Part shown: piece by piece, positions 6,993 to 15,862 of the stretch | How positions within the stretch are numbered: position 1 is the first letter of the stretch | How the letters are laid out: the number at the start of each line of letters is the position of its first letter | From: an uncultured Oscillospiraceae bacterium | GTDB lineage: Bacteria > Bacillota > Clostridia > Oscillospirales > Ruminococcaceae | DNA length: 27,779 nucleotides | Reading direction: 5' to 3' | Assembly (NCBI GenBank): GCA_934454435.1 | Contig: CAKSGA010000016.1 | Location: 1 to 27,779 of the forward strand | Program-made: the position numbers and the translations under genes | The notes under the pieces: model-generated | What the model was told of the DNA's origin: nothing | Database searches by the model: none | What the model saw: only the letters and a program-made list of their open reading frames with translations

Positions 6993-7658
6993 TTATTGCT
7001 GTTCCTCTTCGGTTTCCACCGGGTGCTCCTGCTGGTTCCTTGCCGCATAGGAAAGGGTCATCAGGCTGTCCGTCAGGTGGACGTTCTCCACGGCGACCTC
7101 CGGGTGATCGTAATGGATATCATAGTGCGAGAAGTTCCAGAACGCCTTTATCCCGAGCCCTATGAGGGTCTGCACCATTTCCTTTGCGCCGCTCTTCGGA
7201 ATGCACAGCACCGCCATCGTGGGGCAGTTCTCTGCGCAGAAATCCGCCAGACGGTTGGTGTGCATGATCTTTATGCCGGAGATCTCGATGTTCTCCAGAG
7301 AAATGTTGCTGTCGAATATCCCGGCGAGCTCATAGCCGTACTTTGCAAAGTCGATATGTACGGTGATCGCCCTGCCGAGGTTCCCGGCGCCGATAAGTAT
7401 CACCTTGTCGTGCTTGTCCAGCCCGAGGATATGACCTATCTCCCTGCGGAGCTCCGCCACGTTGTAGCCGTAGCCCTGCTGACCAAAACCGCCGAAACAG
7501 TTGAGGTCCTGCCGTATCTGCGAAGCGGTCAGCCGCATCTTTTCGGAAAGCTCCCTCGAAGAGATCTTCTGGATATCCTCCTTGAGAAGCTCCCCGAGGA
7601 AACGGTAATATCTCGGCAGTCTGCGTATTACTGAATTGGAAATGTTGCTCTTCTGCAT
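6993..7658 (-). CDS. rex: Redox-sensing transcriptional repressor Rex
   Basis: A 221-residue NAD(H)-sensing repressor that binds DNA when NADH/NAD+ is low and lets go when NADH rises. The N-terminal winged helix holds LPRYYRFL (14-21), SSRELSEKMRLTASQIRQDL (33-52) and GYGYNVAEL (62-70). The Rossmann domain has GAGNLGRA (90-97), and the protein ends with the domain-swapped helix preceded by NVHLTDSLMTLSY (192-204), all hallmarks of the family; the acidic tail EEEQQ is a minor addition. GGGAG lies 11 bases upstream of the ATG. It follows icd by 43 bp in the same direction with no promoter seen between, so it is probably made from the acn promoter, where a Rex-box-like site occurs. Confidence 0.95.
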   Translation of the reverse strand: MQKSNISNSVIRRLPRYYRFLGELLKEDIQKISSRELSEKMRLTASQIRQDLNCFGGFGQQGYGYNVAELRREIGHILGLDKHDKVILIGAGNLGRAITVHIDFAKYGYELAGIFDSNISLENIEISGIKIMHTNRLADFCAENCPTMAVLCIPKSGAKEMVQTLIGLGIKAFWNFSHYDIHYDHPEVAVENVHLTDSLMTLSYAARNQQEHPVETEEEQQ

Positions 7659-7701
7659 GGTGTGATCATCTCCCTGCCGTTCCCTGCTGTGAAGCCGCCG
7701 C

Positions 7702-8919
7702 TCAGCCCATCAGGACTGCCAGGCGGTCGTTTATCTCTGTCAGGAATGTTTCTGTATCTACCGGGCGCTTGTTCTCCAGCTTTGACATAGCGGCAAGGTT
7801 CTTGTCCATAACGCCGTCCTCCATGGTCTGGATAGAAGCCTTCTCCAGCTTGTCTGCGTAGTCGCACAGCGCCGGAATGTTATCCAGCTCGCCACGCTTG
7901 CGCAGTGCGCCGCTCCATGCGAAGATGGTAGCGATGGGGTTGGTGGAGGTCTTTTCGCCCTTGAGGTAATTGTAATAGTGACGTGTAACCGTGCCGTGCG
8001 CAGCCTCGTACTCGTAAACACCGTCCGGAGAAACCAGAACGGAGGTCATAAGTCCCAGGGAGCCGAACGCAGTAGCCAGCATATCGGACATAACATCGCC
8101 GTCGTAGTTCTTGCATGCCCAGATGAAGCCGCCCTCGGAGCGGATAACTCTTGCTATAACGTCATCAATGAGGGTGTAGAAATACTCGATTCCCGCCGCC
8201 GCGAACTTCTCCTTGTACTCGTTCTCATAGATCTCAGCGAAGATATCCTTGAAGCGGTGGTCGTAGGTCTTGGAGATGGTGTCCTTGGCTGCGAACCACA
8301 GGCTCTCCCTTGCGCCAAGGGCGTAGTTGAAGCATGCCCTTGCGAAGCTGGAGATGGACTTGTCCAGGTTGTGCACGCCCTGAACGACGCCGTCGCTGCT
8401 CTTGAAATCGTGAATGAGCGCACGGGTCTCGTTGCCGTCCTTGTCAGTGACTACCAGCTCGGCCTTGCTGCCCTGTGCCACCTTCATCTCGGTGTTCTTG
8501 TAGATGTCGCCGTATGCGTGACGTGCGATGGTGATGGGCTTCGTCCAGGTCGGGATATACGGAACTATGCCCTTGACCAGTATCGGCTTTCTGAACACGG
8601 TTCCGTCAAGGATTGCACGTATAGTGCCGTTCGGGGACTTCCACATCTCCTTGAGGTTGTACTCGGTCATGCGCTGTGCGTTCGGGGTGATGGTCGCACA
8701 CTTTACTGCAACGCCGTACTTCTTGGTGGCGTTTGCGGAGTCTATCGTTACCTGGTCGTTGGTCTCGTTTCTGTGAACAAGGCCCAGGTCGTAGTAGTCG
8801 GTCTTGAGGTCAACATAGGGGGTGATGAGGATATCCTTTATCATCTTCCAGATAATCCTGGTCATCTCGTCGCCGTCCATCTCGACCAGCGGAGTTGTCA
8901 TCTGAATTTTCTCAGCCAT
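7702..8919 (-). CDS. icd: NADP-dependent isocitrate dehydrogenase (eukaryotic-type)
   Basis: A 405-residue cytoplasmic enzyme that oxidises isocitrate to 2-oxoglutarate and CO2, giving NADPH. The sequence is of the short homodimeric type II group shared with eukaryotes: [17 protein letters not shown] near the start, [25 protein letters not shown] (about 76-100), IDGTV-like [11 protein letters not shown], and [12 protein letters not shown] with [14 protein letters not shown] in the C-terminal third. Length matches the group. AAAGGA precedes the ATG. It lies 36 bp after aconitase, so the two make a two-step citrate to 2-oxoglutarate unit feeding glutamate. Citrate synthase is not in the window. 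The cofactor is inferred from the subfamily. Confidence 0.94.
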   Translation of the reverse strand: MAEKIQMTTPLVEMDGDEMTRIIWKMIKDILITPYVDLKTDYYDLGLVHRNETNDQVTIDSANATKKYGVAVKCATITPNAQRMTEYNLKEMWKSPNGTIRAILDGTVFRKPILVKGIVPYIPTWTKPITIARHAYGDIYKNTEMKVAQGSKAELVVTDKDGNETRALIHDFKSSDGVVQGVHNLDKSISSFARACFNYALGARESLWFAAKDTISKTYDHRFKDIFAEIYENEYKEKFAAAGIEYFYTLIDDVIARVIRSEGGFIWACKNYDGDVMSDMLATAFGSLGLMTSVLVSPDGVYEYEAAHGTVTRHYYNYLKGEKTSTNPIATIFAWSGALRKRGELDNIPALCDYADKLEKASIQTMEDGVMDKNLAAMSKLENKRPVDTETFLTEINDRLAVLMG

Positions 8920-8955
8920 TGTAGTTTCCTTTCTATACAGAAATGCAATTGCAAA

Positions 8956-10887
8956 TTACTTTCCGTTCCTGGTGAAGTTCAGCAGGCCGCCTGCGAGCAT
9001 CATGCCCTTTCCACGCTCGGACAGCTCGCACTTTACCTCGAAGCTGAAGCCCTTTGTCTTGTCCTCTACGATGATCTTTCCGCCGTTCTCAACGATGGAG
9101 CGGATATTTGCGATAAGCAGATCGTCGCCCTGCTCTACCCTGTCGTAGTCAGCCTCGTTCACGAACTCCAGCGGCAGAATGCCGTTGTTGATGAGGTTCT
9201 GGCGGTGAATTCTCGCAAAGCTCTTGCAGATGATTGCCTTTACGCCCAGGTACAGCGGAGCCAGCGCAGCGTGCTCTCTTGAAGAGCCCTGGCCGTAATT
9301 CGTGCCGCCGACGATTATGCTGGTGCCGGCTTCCTTTGCTCTCTTCGGAAAAGTTTCGTCGCATACGGTGAAGCAGTACTCGGAGATTGCCGGGATATTG
9401 GAGCGCAGCGGGAGTATCTTGGCACCGGCGGGCATGATATGGTCGGTGGTGATGTTGTCGCCGACCTTGAGGGTCACGCCGGACTCGATATTCTCAGCCA
9501 GCGGCTTGTTTACCGGGAACGGCTTGATGTTCGGGCCACGGAGTATCTCAACGGAGGGAGCCTCCTCAACGGAAGCCGGGGGAACTACCATGTTATCGTT
9601 GATGATGAACTTCTCTGGCATTACATAAGCGGGCATATCGCCGCAGGTGCGGGGATCCGTGAACACGCCGGTGAGCGCAGAAGCCGCAGCGGTCTCCGGG
9701 GAAACGAGGTAGATCTGTGCGTCCTTGGTACCGCTTCTTCCGAGGAAGTTACGGTTGAACGTACGCAGGGAGATACCCTTGCTGTTCGGGGACTGTCCCA
9801 TACCGATGCAGGGGCCGCAGGCACTCTCGAGAATTCTTGCGCCGGCAGCGATGAGGATAGCCAGGGTGCCGTCCTCGGCGATCTGGTTGAACACCTGCTT
9901 GGAGCCGGGGGCGATGGCAAGGCTCACGTCCGGGTGAACGGTCTTGCCCTTTAAGATGTGAGCGACCTTGCGCATATCCTGGAGAGAGGAATTGGTGCAG
10001 GAGCCGATACATACCTGGTCGATCTTGATCCTGCCGATCTCCTCAACGGTCTTTACGTTGTCCGGGCTGTGAGGACAAGCGGCAAGCGGAACCAGCTTTC
10101 CAAGGTCTATATTGACTTCCTCGTCGTAAACTGCGTCGGGATCAGCGGAGAGCGGAACGTAGTCCTCCTCCCTGCCCTGCGCCCTGAGGAACTGAAGGGT
10201 GGTTTCGTCAGACGGGAATATAGATGTTGTGGCGCCGAGCTCTGCACCCATGTTGGTGATAGTTGCACGCTCAGGAACGGAAAGACTCTTCACGCCATCG
10301 CCGGTGTACTCCATCACCTTGCCAACGCCGCCCTTTACGGAGAGCTGACGGAGGACTTCCAGGATAACGTCCTTTGCGGAGACCCAGTCGTTCAGCTTGC
10401 CGGTGAGGTTTATTCTGACTACCTTCGGCATGGTTATGTAGTAAGCGCCGCCGCCCATTGCCACTGCAACGTCAAGTCCGCCTGCGCCCATTGCCAGCAT
10501 GCCTATTCCGCCGCCGGTGGGTGTGTGGCTGTCGGAGCCGATAAGGGTCTTGCCGGGCTTGCCGAAGCGCTCGAGATGTACCTGGTGGCAGATACCGTTG
10601 CCGGGACGTGAGAACCAGATACCGTGCTTCTTTGCCACAGAGCCAATGAATCGGTGGTCATCGGCGTTCTCAAAGCCGCTCTGAAGTGTGTTGTGGTCGA
10701 TATAGGCAACGGAACGCTCAGTCTTAACTCTGTCAACGCCCATGGCCTCGAACTGTAAATACGCCATCGTACCGGTGGCGTCCTGGGTCAGGGTCTGGTC
10801 GATCTTTAATCCGATCTCGGTGCCCTTTACCATCTCGCCGTCGATGATGTGCGCCTTGATGATCTTTTCAGTCAGTGTAAGTCCCAT
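8956..10887 (-). CDS. acn: Aconitate hydratase
   Basis: A 643-residue [4Fe-4S] enzyme converting citrate to isocitrate through cis-aconitate. Cluster ligands are visible: GSCTNSS (Cys297) and ACGPCIG (Cys357 and Cys360). Other family motifs are DHNTLQ (64-69), GSDSHTPTGGG (117-127), and in the C-terminal swivel domain GGTNYGQGSSREHAAL. It is the short, mitochondrial-like form, not the 890-residue AcnA. The start is ATG 10887 with AAGGAG upstream; an earlier ATG in the same frame at 10935 lies in the transcript leader. First gene of an acn-icd-rex operon with a consensus promoter. Leu/isopropylmalate isomerase is unlikely because the small-subunit domain is fused and icd is adjacent. Confidence 0.94.
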   Translation of the reverse strand: MGLTLTEKIIKAHIIDGEMVKGTEIGLKIDQTLTQDATGTMAYLQFEAMGVDRVKTERSVAYIDHNTLQSGFENADDHRFIGSVAKKHGIWFSRPGNGICHQVHLERFGKPGKTLIGSDSHTPTGGGIGMLAMGAGGLDVAVAMGGGAYYITMPKVVRINLTGKLNDWVSAKDVILEVLRQLSVKGGVGKVMEYTGDGVKSLSVPERATITNMGAELGATTSIFPSDETTLQFLRAQGREEDYVPLSADPDAVYDEEVNIDLGKLVPLAACPHSPDNVKTVEEIGRIKIDQVCIGSCTNSSLQDMRKVAHILKGKTVHPDVSLAIAPGSKQVFNQIAEDGTLAILIAAGARILESACGPCIGMGQSPNSKGISLRTFNRNFLGRSGTKDAQIYLVSPETAAASALTGVFTDPRTCGDMPAYVMPEKFIINDNMVVPPASVEEAPSVEILRGPNIKPFPVNKPLAENIESGVTLKVGDNITTDHIMPAGAKILPLRSNIPAISEYCFTVCDETFPKRAKEAGTSIIVGGTNYGQGSSREHAALAPLYLGVKAIICKSFARIHRQNLINNGILPLEFVNEADYDRVEQGDDLLIANIRSIVENGGKIIVEDKTKGFSFEVKCELSERGKGMMLAGGLLNFTRNGK

Positions 10888-10915
10888 TTCTTTGCTCCTT
10901 AGTTTCAAGTTTTCC

Positions 10916-10932
10916 CCGGGACGCTGCCCCGG
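10916..10932. other. Small GC-rich hairpin in the acn leader
   Basis: A 5-bp stem (CCGGG with CCCGG) and 7-base loop lie between the acn promoter and its ribosome binding site. It is not followed by a T-run in either direction. No riboswitch fold was recognised; role unknown. Confidence 0.25.
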
Positions 10933-10950
10933 CATGCATATACACTATAT

Positions 10951-10979
10951 ATTATATACTACTTTTCCCGTTCTGTCAA
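10951..10979 (-). promoter_or_regulatory. Sigma-A promoter of acn-icd-rex
   Basis: On the minus strand TTGACA (10974-10979), 17 bp, TATAAT (10951-10956), a perfect consensus match 64 bp before the acn start. Confidence 0.88.
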
Positions 10980-10990
10980 GAAATTCACAA
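10973..10990. promoter_or_regulatory. Candidate Rex operator over the acn -35 box
   Basis: On the minus strand TTGTGAATTTCTTGACAG compared with the published Rex box TTGTGAA-N4-TTCACAA matches all 7 bases of the left half and 5 of 7 in the right half. It fully contains the -35 hexamer of the acn promoter, so a bound repressor would block polymerase. The rex gene is third in the operon it would control. Confidence 0.6.
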
Positions 10991-11020
10991 TACTTTTTGC
11001 AGGGCTTCACGAAAAAAGGT

Positions 11021-12373
11021 TCATTTTTCTCCGAGCAGCCTCCTGCGGTCCCTCAATATGTAGTATATCGTCCCGGCGGCATCCGCCAGGAACCACCCTA
11101 TCGGAATGGATATCCAGATACCGAACACGCCTATCTCCGGCACGGAGGAAAGCAGGTTCGCAAGAACTACCCTCGTTCCCAGCGAGATGACAGTCAGCAC
11201 AACGGACATGAACGGCTTATTGACCGCCCGGTAATAGCCGTACAGCATGAACAGTATCCCGATACCGATATAGCAGGCGCCCTCGGTGCGCAGGTACTCT
11301 GCGCCGACTTTCACGGTCCGCATGTCGGAGCCCTCCACGAAGAACTCCATCAGCGGCTGCGCAAGCACGCAGACCGCCACGCTCACCGCCATGCAGAACA
11401 GCGCCGTGCTGACCAGGGTCTGGCGTATCCCGCTGCGTATTCTCTCCGGCTTTGAAGCGCCGTAGTTCTGTGCCACGAACACCGAGAACGCATTTCCGAG
11501 GTCCTGCACCGGCATGTAGGCGATAGTGTCTATCTTTACCGCCACGGCGAACGCCGCCATGACTACAGCCCCGAAGCTGTTCACCACTGCCTGCACCATC
11601 AGTATGCCAAGGTTCATGACCGACTGCTGCAGGCAGGTCAGCCCGGAGAGCGACAGAATGCTGCGGAAGCGCTCCCTGTCCCAGTGCATGTCCTCCCGGC
11701 GGGGGCAGAACTCCCGGCAGGAAGCCAGGAAGTACGCCGTCAGCCCCAGTGCGGACGCATACTGTGCGATCACCGTAGCCGCCGCAGCACCTGCGATCCC
11801 CCAGCCTAGGGGTATCACGAACAGCAGATCGAGCCCGATATTCAGCACCACTGAAACTCCCAGGAACACCAGCGGCACCACTGAATTCCCGACGCTCCTG
11901 AGCAGATTGGACACGAAATTGTACACCGCCGTTGCAAAGAACCCGATGAACACCCACGCAAGGTAAGTGTGCATGTCCGCCCTTACCTCCTCCGGGACCT
12001 TGAGCAGCACTATGACCGGGTCGAGCACCGCATAGAACGCCCCGGTGAGCACCAGTGCCACGCCGCCTATAAGCACCGCCGACATGAACACGCCGCTGCG
12101 TATCGCCGCATTGTCCCGCCTGCCGAACGCCATCGAAACATACGACCCCGTTCCCAGCGACAGACCTATCACCACCGAGGTCAGGAACGTCAGCAGCGTA
12201 TAGGACGAGCCCACCGCCGCCAGGGCGCCGTCCCCGATGTATTTCCCTACCACCCAGGTATCCGCAAGGTTGTATAGCTGCTGAAGGACGTTCCCCAGCA
12301 TCAGCGGCACTGCGAACGCCCACAGACCGCCGGTTATGCTCACCGTGGTCAGGTCATGCCTTTTTGTTATCAA
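11021..12373 (-). CDS. MATE family efflux transporter (second)
   Basis: A 450-residue MATE exporter with about twelve membrane helices. The family opening DLTTVSITGGLWAFAVPLMLGNVLQQLYNLADTWVVGKYIG is clear; the second half begins near residue 225 with LTCLQQSVMNLGILMVQAVVNSFG. It is a distinct paralogue of the exporter at 2452-3831, closer to the DinF/NorM-like 'DLTTGS' group. The start is probably TTG at 12373, which has GAGGGAG just before it (short spacing) and gives the usual family N-terminus. The in-frame ATG at 12418 is rejected because it lies inside the terminator stem of acpP. No separate promoter is evident, so it may depend on read-through from acpP. Substrate unknown. Confidence 0.9.
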   Translation of the reverse strand: MITKRHDLTTVSITGGLWAFAVPLMLGNVLQQLYNLADTWVVGKYIGDGALAAVGSSYTLLTFLTSVVIGLSLGTGSYVSMAFGRRDNAAIRSGVFMSAVLIGGVALVLTGAFYAVLDPVIVLLKVPEEVRADMHTYLAWVFIGFFATAVYNFVSNLLRSVGNSVVPLVFLGVSVVLNIGLDLLFVIPLGWGIAGAAAATVIAQYASALGLTAYFLASCREFCPRREDMHWDRERFRSILSLSGLTCLQQSVMNLGILMVQAVVNSFGAVVMAAFAVAVKIDTIAYMPVQDLGNAFSVFVAQNYGASKPERIRSGIRQTLVSTALFCMAVSVAVCVLAQPLMEFFVEGSDMRTVKVGAEYLRTEGACYIGIGILFMLYGYYRAVNKPFMSVVLTVISLGTRVVLANLLSSVPEIGVFGIWISIPIGWFLADAAGTIYYILRDRRRLLGEK

Positions 12374-12396
12374 TATCTCCCTCTTCCCCGGCAAAC

Positions 12397-12424
12397 AAAA
12401 ATCCCACTGCGGCCGCAATGGGAT
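12397..12424 (-). terminator. Rho-independent terminator of acpP
   Basis: On the minus strand ATCCCATTGC-GGCC-GCAGTGGGAT (one T-G pair) is followed directly by TTTTTGTTT. It lies 28 bp after the acpP stop and is a strong classical terminator. Confidence 0.85.
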
Positions 12425-12452
12425 AATTTGTATGATGATCTCGCCAAAGCAA

Positions 12453-12680
12453 TTACTGCTTATCCTCGATGAACTTTACGATGTCGCCAACGGTCTTGAT
12501 GTTCTCTACCTGATCCTCGGGGATCTCAACGTCGAACTCGTCCTCAAGAGCCATTACCAGATCTACTACGTCCAGGGAGTCAGCGCCCAGGTCGTCCTGA
12601 ATGTTGGAAGCCTCAGTGATGTCGTCAGCCTTGACGTCGAGCTGCTCAGCGATAAGCTCCTTAACCTTGTCAAATACCAT
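12453..12680 (-). CDS. acpP: Acyl carrier protein
   Basis: A 75-residue acidic carrier that holds growing acyl chains on a phosphopantetheine arm during fatty acid synthesis. The attachment site is Ser35 in [11 protein letters not shown], and the family's acidic helix II ([12 protein letters not shown]) is intact. GGAGGG lies 8 bases before the ATG. It follows the accA end by 122 bp, in which a sigma-A promoter is found, so it can be made in higher amounts than the rest of the fab operon, as expected for a carrier needed in excess. It is closed by a strong terminator. Confidence 0.97.
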   Translation of the reverse strand: MVFDKVKELIAEQLDVKADDITEASNIQDDLGADSLDVVDLVMALEDEFDVEIPEDQVENIKTVGDIVKFIEDKQ

Positions 12681-12734
12681 TTGTGTAACCCTCCAATTAA
12701 TGTTATAGTCCCTTCCGGAAACATTTCATGATAT

Positions 12735-12763
12735 ATTATATAACATACAACGCAAATAATCAA
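12735..12763 (-). promoter_or_regulatory. Sigma-A promoter of acpP
   Basis: On the minus strand TTGATT (12758-12763), 17 bp, TATAAT (12735-12740), 55 bp before the acpP start, in the AT-rich gap after accA. Confidence 0.68.
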
Positions 12764-12802
12764 GCCCCGTATGAAATATTTTGCAAAGAATTTTCTACAA
12801 AT

Positions 12803-13606
12803 TTATTCAGTAAACATGCCGATTTTTCTAAATTTCGCATAACGGCTCTCAAGAAGCTGCTGTATGTCTGCCTTTTTAAGACGGAACACTGCGTCCACCA
12901 GGTACTCGTAGATGTTGTCGGCGGTCTGCTCCTTGCTCATGTGGGCGCCGCCGGTGGGCTCTGCGATTATCTTGTCGCATACGCCGAAGTTCATCAGGTC
13001 CTCTGCGGTGATCTTCAGCACCTCACAGGCTTCCTTCTCCTTGGTCCCGTCTTTCCAGAGTATGGAAGCGGCACCCCTCGGGCTTATTACCGAATACAGC
13101 GCATTCTCCAGCATTGCCAGCTCATCGCAGACTGCGAGCGCCAGTGCTCCGCCGGAGCCGCCCTCGCCCAGGACCACCGATATCACCGGGGTTTTGAGGG
13201 TCATGAACTCGTACAGGTTGCGTGCTATCGCCTCGCCCTGGCCACGCTGCTCCGCCTCCACTCCGCAGAATGCACCGGGAGTGTCCACCAGGCAGATGAC
13301 CGGTCTGTGGAACTTCTCCGCCTGCTTCGCCAGGCGAAGAGCCTTGCGGTAGCCCTCCGGGTGCGGCATTGAGAAGTTGGAGTGCTTGTTCTCTTCAAGG
13401 TTCCTGCCCTTTACCTGTGCTATGACCGTCACCGGCGTGTCGCTCAGGTAGCCTATGCCGCCGATTATCGCAGCATCGTCCCCGAACAGTCTGTCCCCGT
13501 GGAACTCCATGAACCGGGTGAACATCGCCGGGATATAGTCATTCACAGTGGGTCTGTCCTTGTGACGGATAAGCTCCAGTCTTTCGCAGGCTGTTAAATT
13601 ACTCAT
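12803..13606 (-). CDS. accA: Acetyl-CoA carboxylase, carboxyltransferase alpha subunit
   Basis: A 267-residue subunit that, with AccD, moves the carboxyl group from biotin to acetyl-CoA to form malonyl-CoA. It shows the crotonase-like fold motifs GRNLEENKHSNFSMPHPEG (about residues 68-86), LVDTPGAFCGVEAEQRGQGEAIARNL (106-131) and GEGGSGGALALAVCD (147-161). It is shorter than the 319-residue E. coli protein at the N-terminus, which is common in Firmicutes. Its ATG overlaps the accD stop (ATGA), so the two subunits are translationally coupled. It is the last gene of the fabH-to-accA operon. Confidence 0.95.
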   Translation of the reverse strand: MSNLTACERLELIRHKDRPTVNDYIPAMFTRFMEFHGDRLFGDDAAIIGGIGYLSDTPVTVIAQVKGRNLEENKHSNFSMPHPEGYRKALRLAKQAEKFHRPVICLVDTPGAFCGVEAEQRGQGEAIARNLYEFMTLKTPVISVVLGEGGSGGALALAVCDELAMLENALYSVISPRGAASILWKDGTKEKEACEVLKITAEDLMNFGVCDKIIAEPTGGAHMSKEQTADNIYEYLVDAVFRLKKADIQQLLESRYAKFRKIGMFTE

Positions 13607-14490
13607 CTTCTGTAAGCCTCCTTCGGGAAGCCGTGCAGCTTCAGGATATTTGAAATGCGCTTCCTCATCATGCCACGCTCGACTATCATATCAACAAAGC
13701 CGCATTCCTGCTGGAACTCCGCCGACTGGAAGTCATCGGGCAGGCGCTGGCGTATCGTGTCCTGAATGACACGTCTGCCTGCGAAGCCTATAAGTACCTT
13801 CGGCTCGGCAAGGATAATGTCGCCAAGGCTCGCAAATGAAGCGGTGACGCCGCCCGTGGTCGGGTCGGTCATTACTGAGATGTACAGCCCGCCGGCGTCA
13901 CTGTGGCGCTTGACTGCGCCGCTGGTCTTTGCCATCTGCATGAGGGAGATGATACCCTCCTGCATTCTCGCACCGCCGGAAGCCGTGAACATCACCACCG
14001 GGAGCCCGTGCTCCGTTGCGTACTCGAACGCCCTTGCGATCTTCTCACCCACAACGCTGCCCATGCTCGCCATGAAGAAGTGGGAATCCATTATGCCGAT
14101 GACCGTGCGGTAGCCACGGATAGTGCACACGCCGGTCTTAATTGCATCGTTCATGTCGCACTGCTGCTGCAGCTTTGCGACCTTGTCCTCGTACTTCGGG
14201 AACCCGATGGGGTTCAGCGGCTTCATGCCAGCATCGAGCTCAACGAAGCTGTCCTTGTCTGCGGTGAGCTCCAGACGCTCCTGCCAGGTAAGGCGTGCGT
14301 GGTAGTTGCACTTCGGGCAGACCTTCATCGCAGCGGTGAACTCACGGTTGTACACAACAGCGCCGCACCTCGGGCACTTGAACAGCAGGTCCTGGGGTAT
14401 CTCAACGTCGCCCTCAGGTCCTGCGGGAGCCGCCGGCTGGTCAGCTACAAAGCGCTCCTTGACGATTTTGAACAGATCCTCTATAGCCAT
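13603..14490 (-). CDS. accD: Acetyl-CoA carboxylase, carboxyltransferase beta subunit
   Basis: A 295-residue partner of AccA. The N-terminal zinc ribbon has Cys39, Cys42, Cys58 and Cys61 (CPRC and CPKC), which in relatives bind zinc and also RNA. The carboxyltransferase core shows FTASGGARMQEG (about 168-179) and DPTTGGVTASFASLGD. The N-terminus has a Pro/Ala/Gly-rich stretch (PAAPAGPEG) before the ribbon. GGGGGAG at the very end of accC serves as its ribosome binding site, 8 bases before the ATG. It follows accC by 5 bases and overlaps accA by 4. Confidence 0.96.
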   Translation of the reverse strand: MAIEDLFKIVKERFVADQPAAPAGPEGDVEIPQDLLFKCPRCGAVVYNREFTAAMKVCPKCNYHARLTWQERLELTADKDSFVELDAGMKPLNPIGFPKYEDKVAKLQQQCDMNDAIKTGVCTIRGYRTVIGIMDSHFFMASMGSVVGEKIARAFEYATEHGLPVVMFTASGGARMQEGIISLMQMAKTSGAVKRHSDAGGLYISVMTDPTTGGVTASFASLGDIILAEPKVLIGFAGRRVIQDTIRQRLPDDFQSAEFQQECGFVDMIVERGMMRKRISNILKLHGFPKEAYRR

Positions 14491-14495
14491 TCAGC

Positions 14496-15845
14496 TCACT
14501 CCCCCATAACGTTCTTGCGGTTAAGGAAACCTATGTCGAAATTGCCCGCCTCGAAATCCTCGTCCTTCAGCAGACAAAGCTGGAAATCAATGTTCGTTTC
14601 AACGCCCTCTATGATGAACTCAGAAAGAGCCACACGCATCTTCTTTATCGCTTCCTCACGTGTGGGGGCCTTCACCAGAAGCTTCGCTATCATGCTGTCG
14701 TAGTATGGCGGAATGGTATACCCCGCATAAACGGCGCTGTCTATTCGCACGCCGAACCCTCCCGGTGTGTGCAGCGACTTTATCGTGCCTGGGCAGGGAC
14801 GGAAATTATGTCTGGGATCCTCAGCGTTGATGCGGCACTCAATGGCGTGACCGGTAAGCTGAACGTCCTCCTGCGTGAAGCCGAGCTCCTCCCCCGCAGC
14901 GACCTTTATCTGCGCCTTAACGAGGTCTATCCCGGTCACGAGCTCCGTTACCGGGTGCTCTACCTGGATACGGGTGTTCATCTCCATGAAGTAGAAGTTC
15001 CTGTCCCTGTCCACCAGGAACTCTATCGTTCCGGCGTTCTGGTAGCCGCTGACCTTTGCCGCAGCCACCGCAGCTGAGCCCATCTTCTGGCGGAGCTCCG
15101 GCGTCATGATGGGGCTGGGGCTCTCCTCAAGCACCTTCTGGTTGTGCCGCTGGAGCGAACACTCACGCTCGCCCAGATGTACCACGTTGCCGTGATTGTC
15201 GGCAAGAAGCTGTATCTCCACATGACGGGGGTCCACGATGAACTTCTCGATGTACACGTCCCCGTTGCCAAAGCATGCGAGAGCCTCCTGCTGGGCTGCG
15301 ATGTACTGCGCTTCGAGATGCTCCTCGCTCTCCGCAAGGCGGATACCTCTTCCGCCGCCGCCGGCGGTCGCCTTAATCATTACGGGGTAGCCTATCCCGG
15401 CGGCTACCTTACGTGCTTCCTCGATGGTGGGCACTATGCCGTCAGAGCCCGGTACCACCGGCACTCCCGCAGATATCATGGTCTGCTTGGCGGAAGCCTT
15501 GTCGCCCATGGCGTCCATGACCTCCGGCGAAGGTCCTATAAAGGTTATGCCGCAGGTCCTGCACAGACGTGCGAAGTCCGCATTCTCGGAGAGAAAGCCG
15601 AACCCCGGGTGTATCGCCTGGGCATGAGTTATCTCACACGCTGCGATGATCGCCTTTGTATTCAGGTAGCTGTCCTTTGAAGCCGCCGGACCTATGCACA
15701 CGGCTTCATCAGCTATCTGGGCATGCAGTGCGGAACGGTCAGCCTCGGAATAGACCGCAACGGTCTTTATGCCCATCTCACGGCAGGCACGCATTATTCT
15801 GATGGCTATCTCGCCCCGGTTGGCAATAAGTATCTTGTTAAACAT
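14496..15845 (-). CDS. accC: Biotin carboxylase subunit of acetyl-CoA carboxylase
   Basis: A 449-residue ATP-grasp enzyme that carboxylates the biotin on AccB using ATP and bicarbonate. It starts [20 protein letters not shown], the family hallmark. The glycine-rich lid is AGGGGRGIR (161-169), and active-site residues Lys237 (HNQKVLEE), Glu288 and Arg292 ([12 protein letters not shown]) are all in place. Length equals that of E. coli AccC. Position between fabZ and accD is the standard Firmicutes order. Confidence 0.97.
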   Translation of the reverse strand: MFNKILIANRGEIAIRIMRACREMGIKTVAVYSEADRSALHAQIADEAVCIGPAASKDSYLNTKAIIAACEITHAQAIHPGFGFLSENADFARLCRTCGITFIGPSPEVMDAMGDKASAKQTMISAGVPVVPGSDGIVPTIEEARKVAAGIGYPVMIKATAGGGGRGIRLAESEEHLEAQYIAAQQEALACFGNGDVYIEKFIVDPRHVEIQLLADNHGNVVHLGERECSLQRHNQKVLEESPSPIMTPELRQKMGSAAVAAAKVSGYQNAGTIEFLVDRDRNFYFMEMNTRIQVEHPVTELVTGIDLVKAQIKVAAGEELGFTQEDVQLTGHAIECRINAEDPRHNFRPCPGTIKSLHTPGGFGVRIDSAVYAGYTIPPYYDSMIAKLLVKAPTREEAIKKMRVALSEFIIEGVETNIDFQLCLLKDEDFEAGNFDIGFLNRKNVMGE

Positions 15846-15862
15846 TCTGTCAGCTCCAGATT

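Noticed and set aside
7978..9282. A 434-codon open frame on the plus strand opposite icd and the end of acn
   Set aside because: It lies antisense to two clear enzymes, has no family motifs and no ribosome binding site, and follows from their GC-rich third positions. Other long frames opposite real genes (for example 6489-7634, 16853-17881, 18884-19858, 24171-25307) were rejected for the same reason.
12338..12373. GTG at the Val codon of DLTTV as an alternative start of the second MATE gene
   Set aside because: It would remove the conserved DLTT opening and lacks a ribosome binding site at proper spacing.
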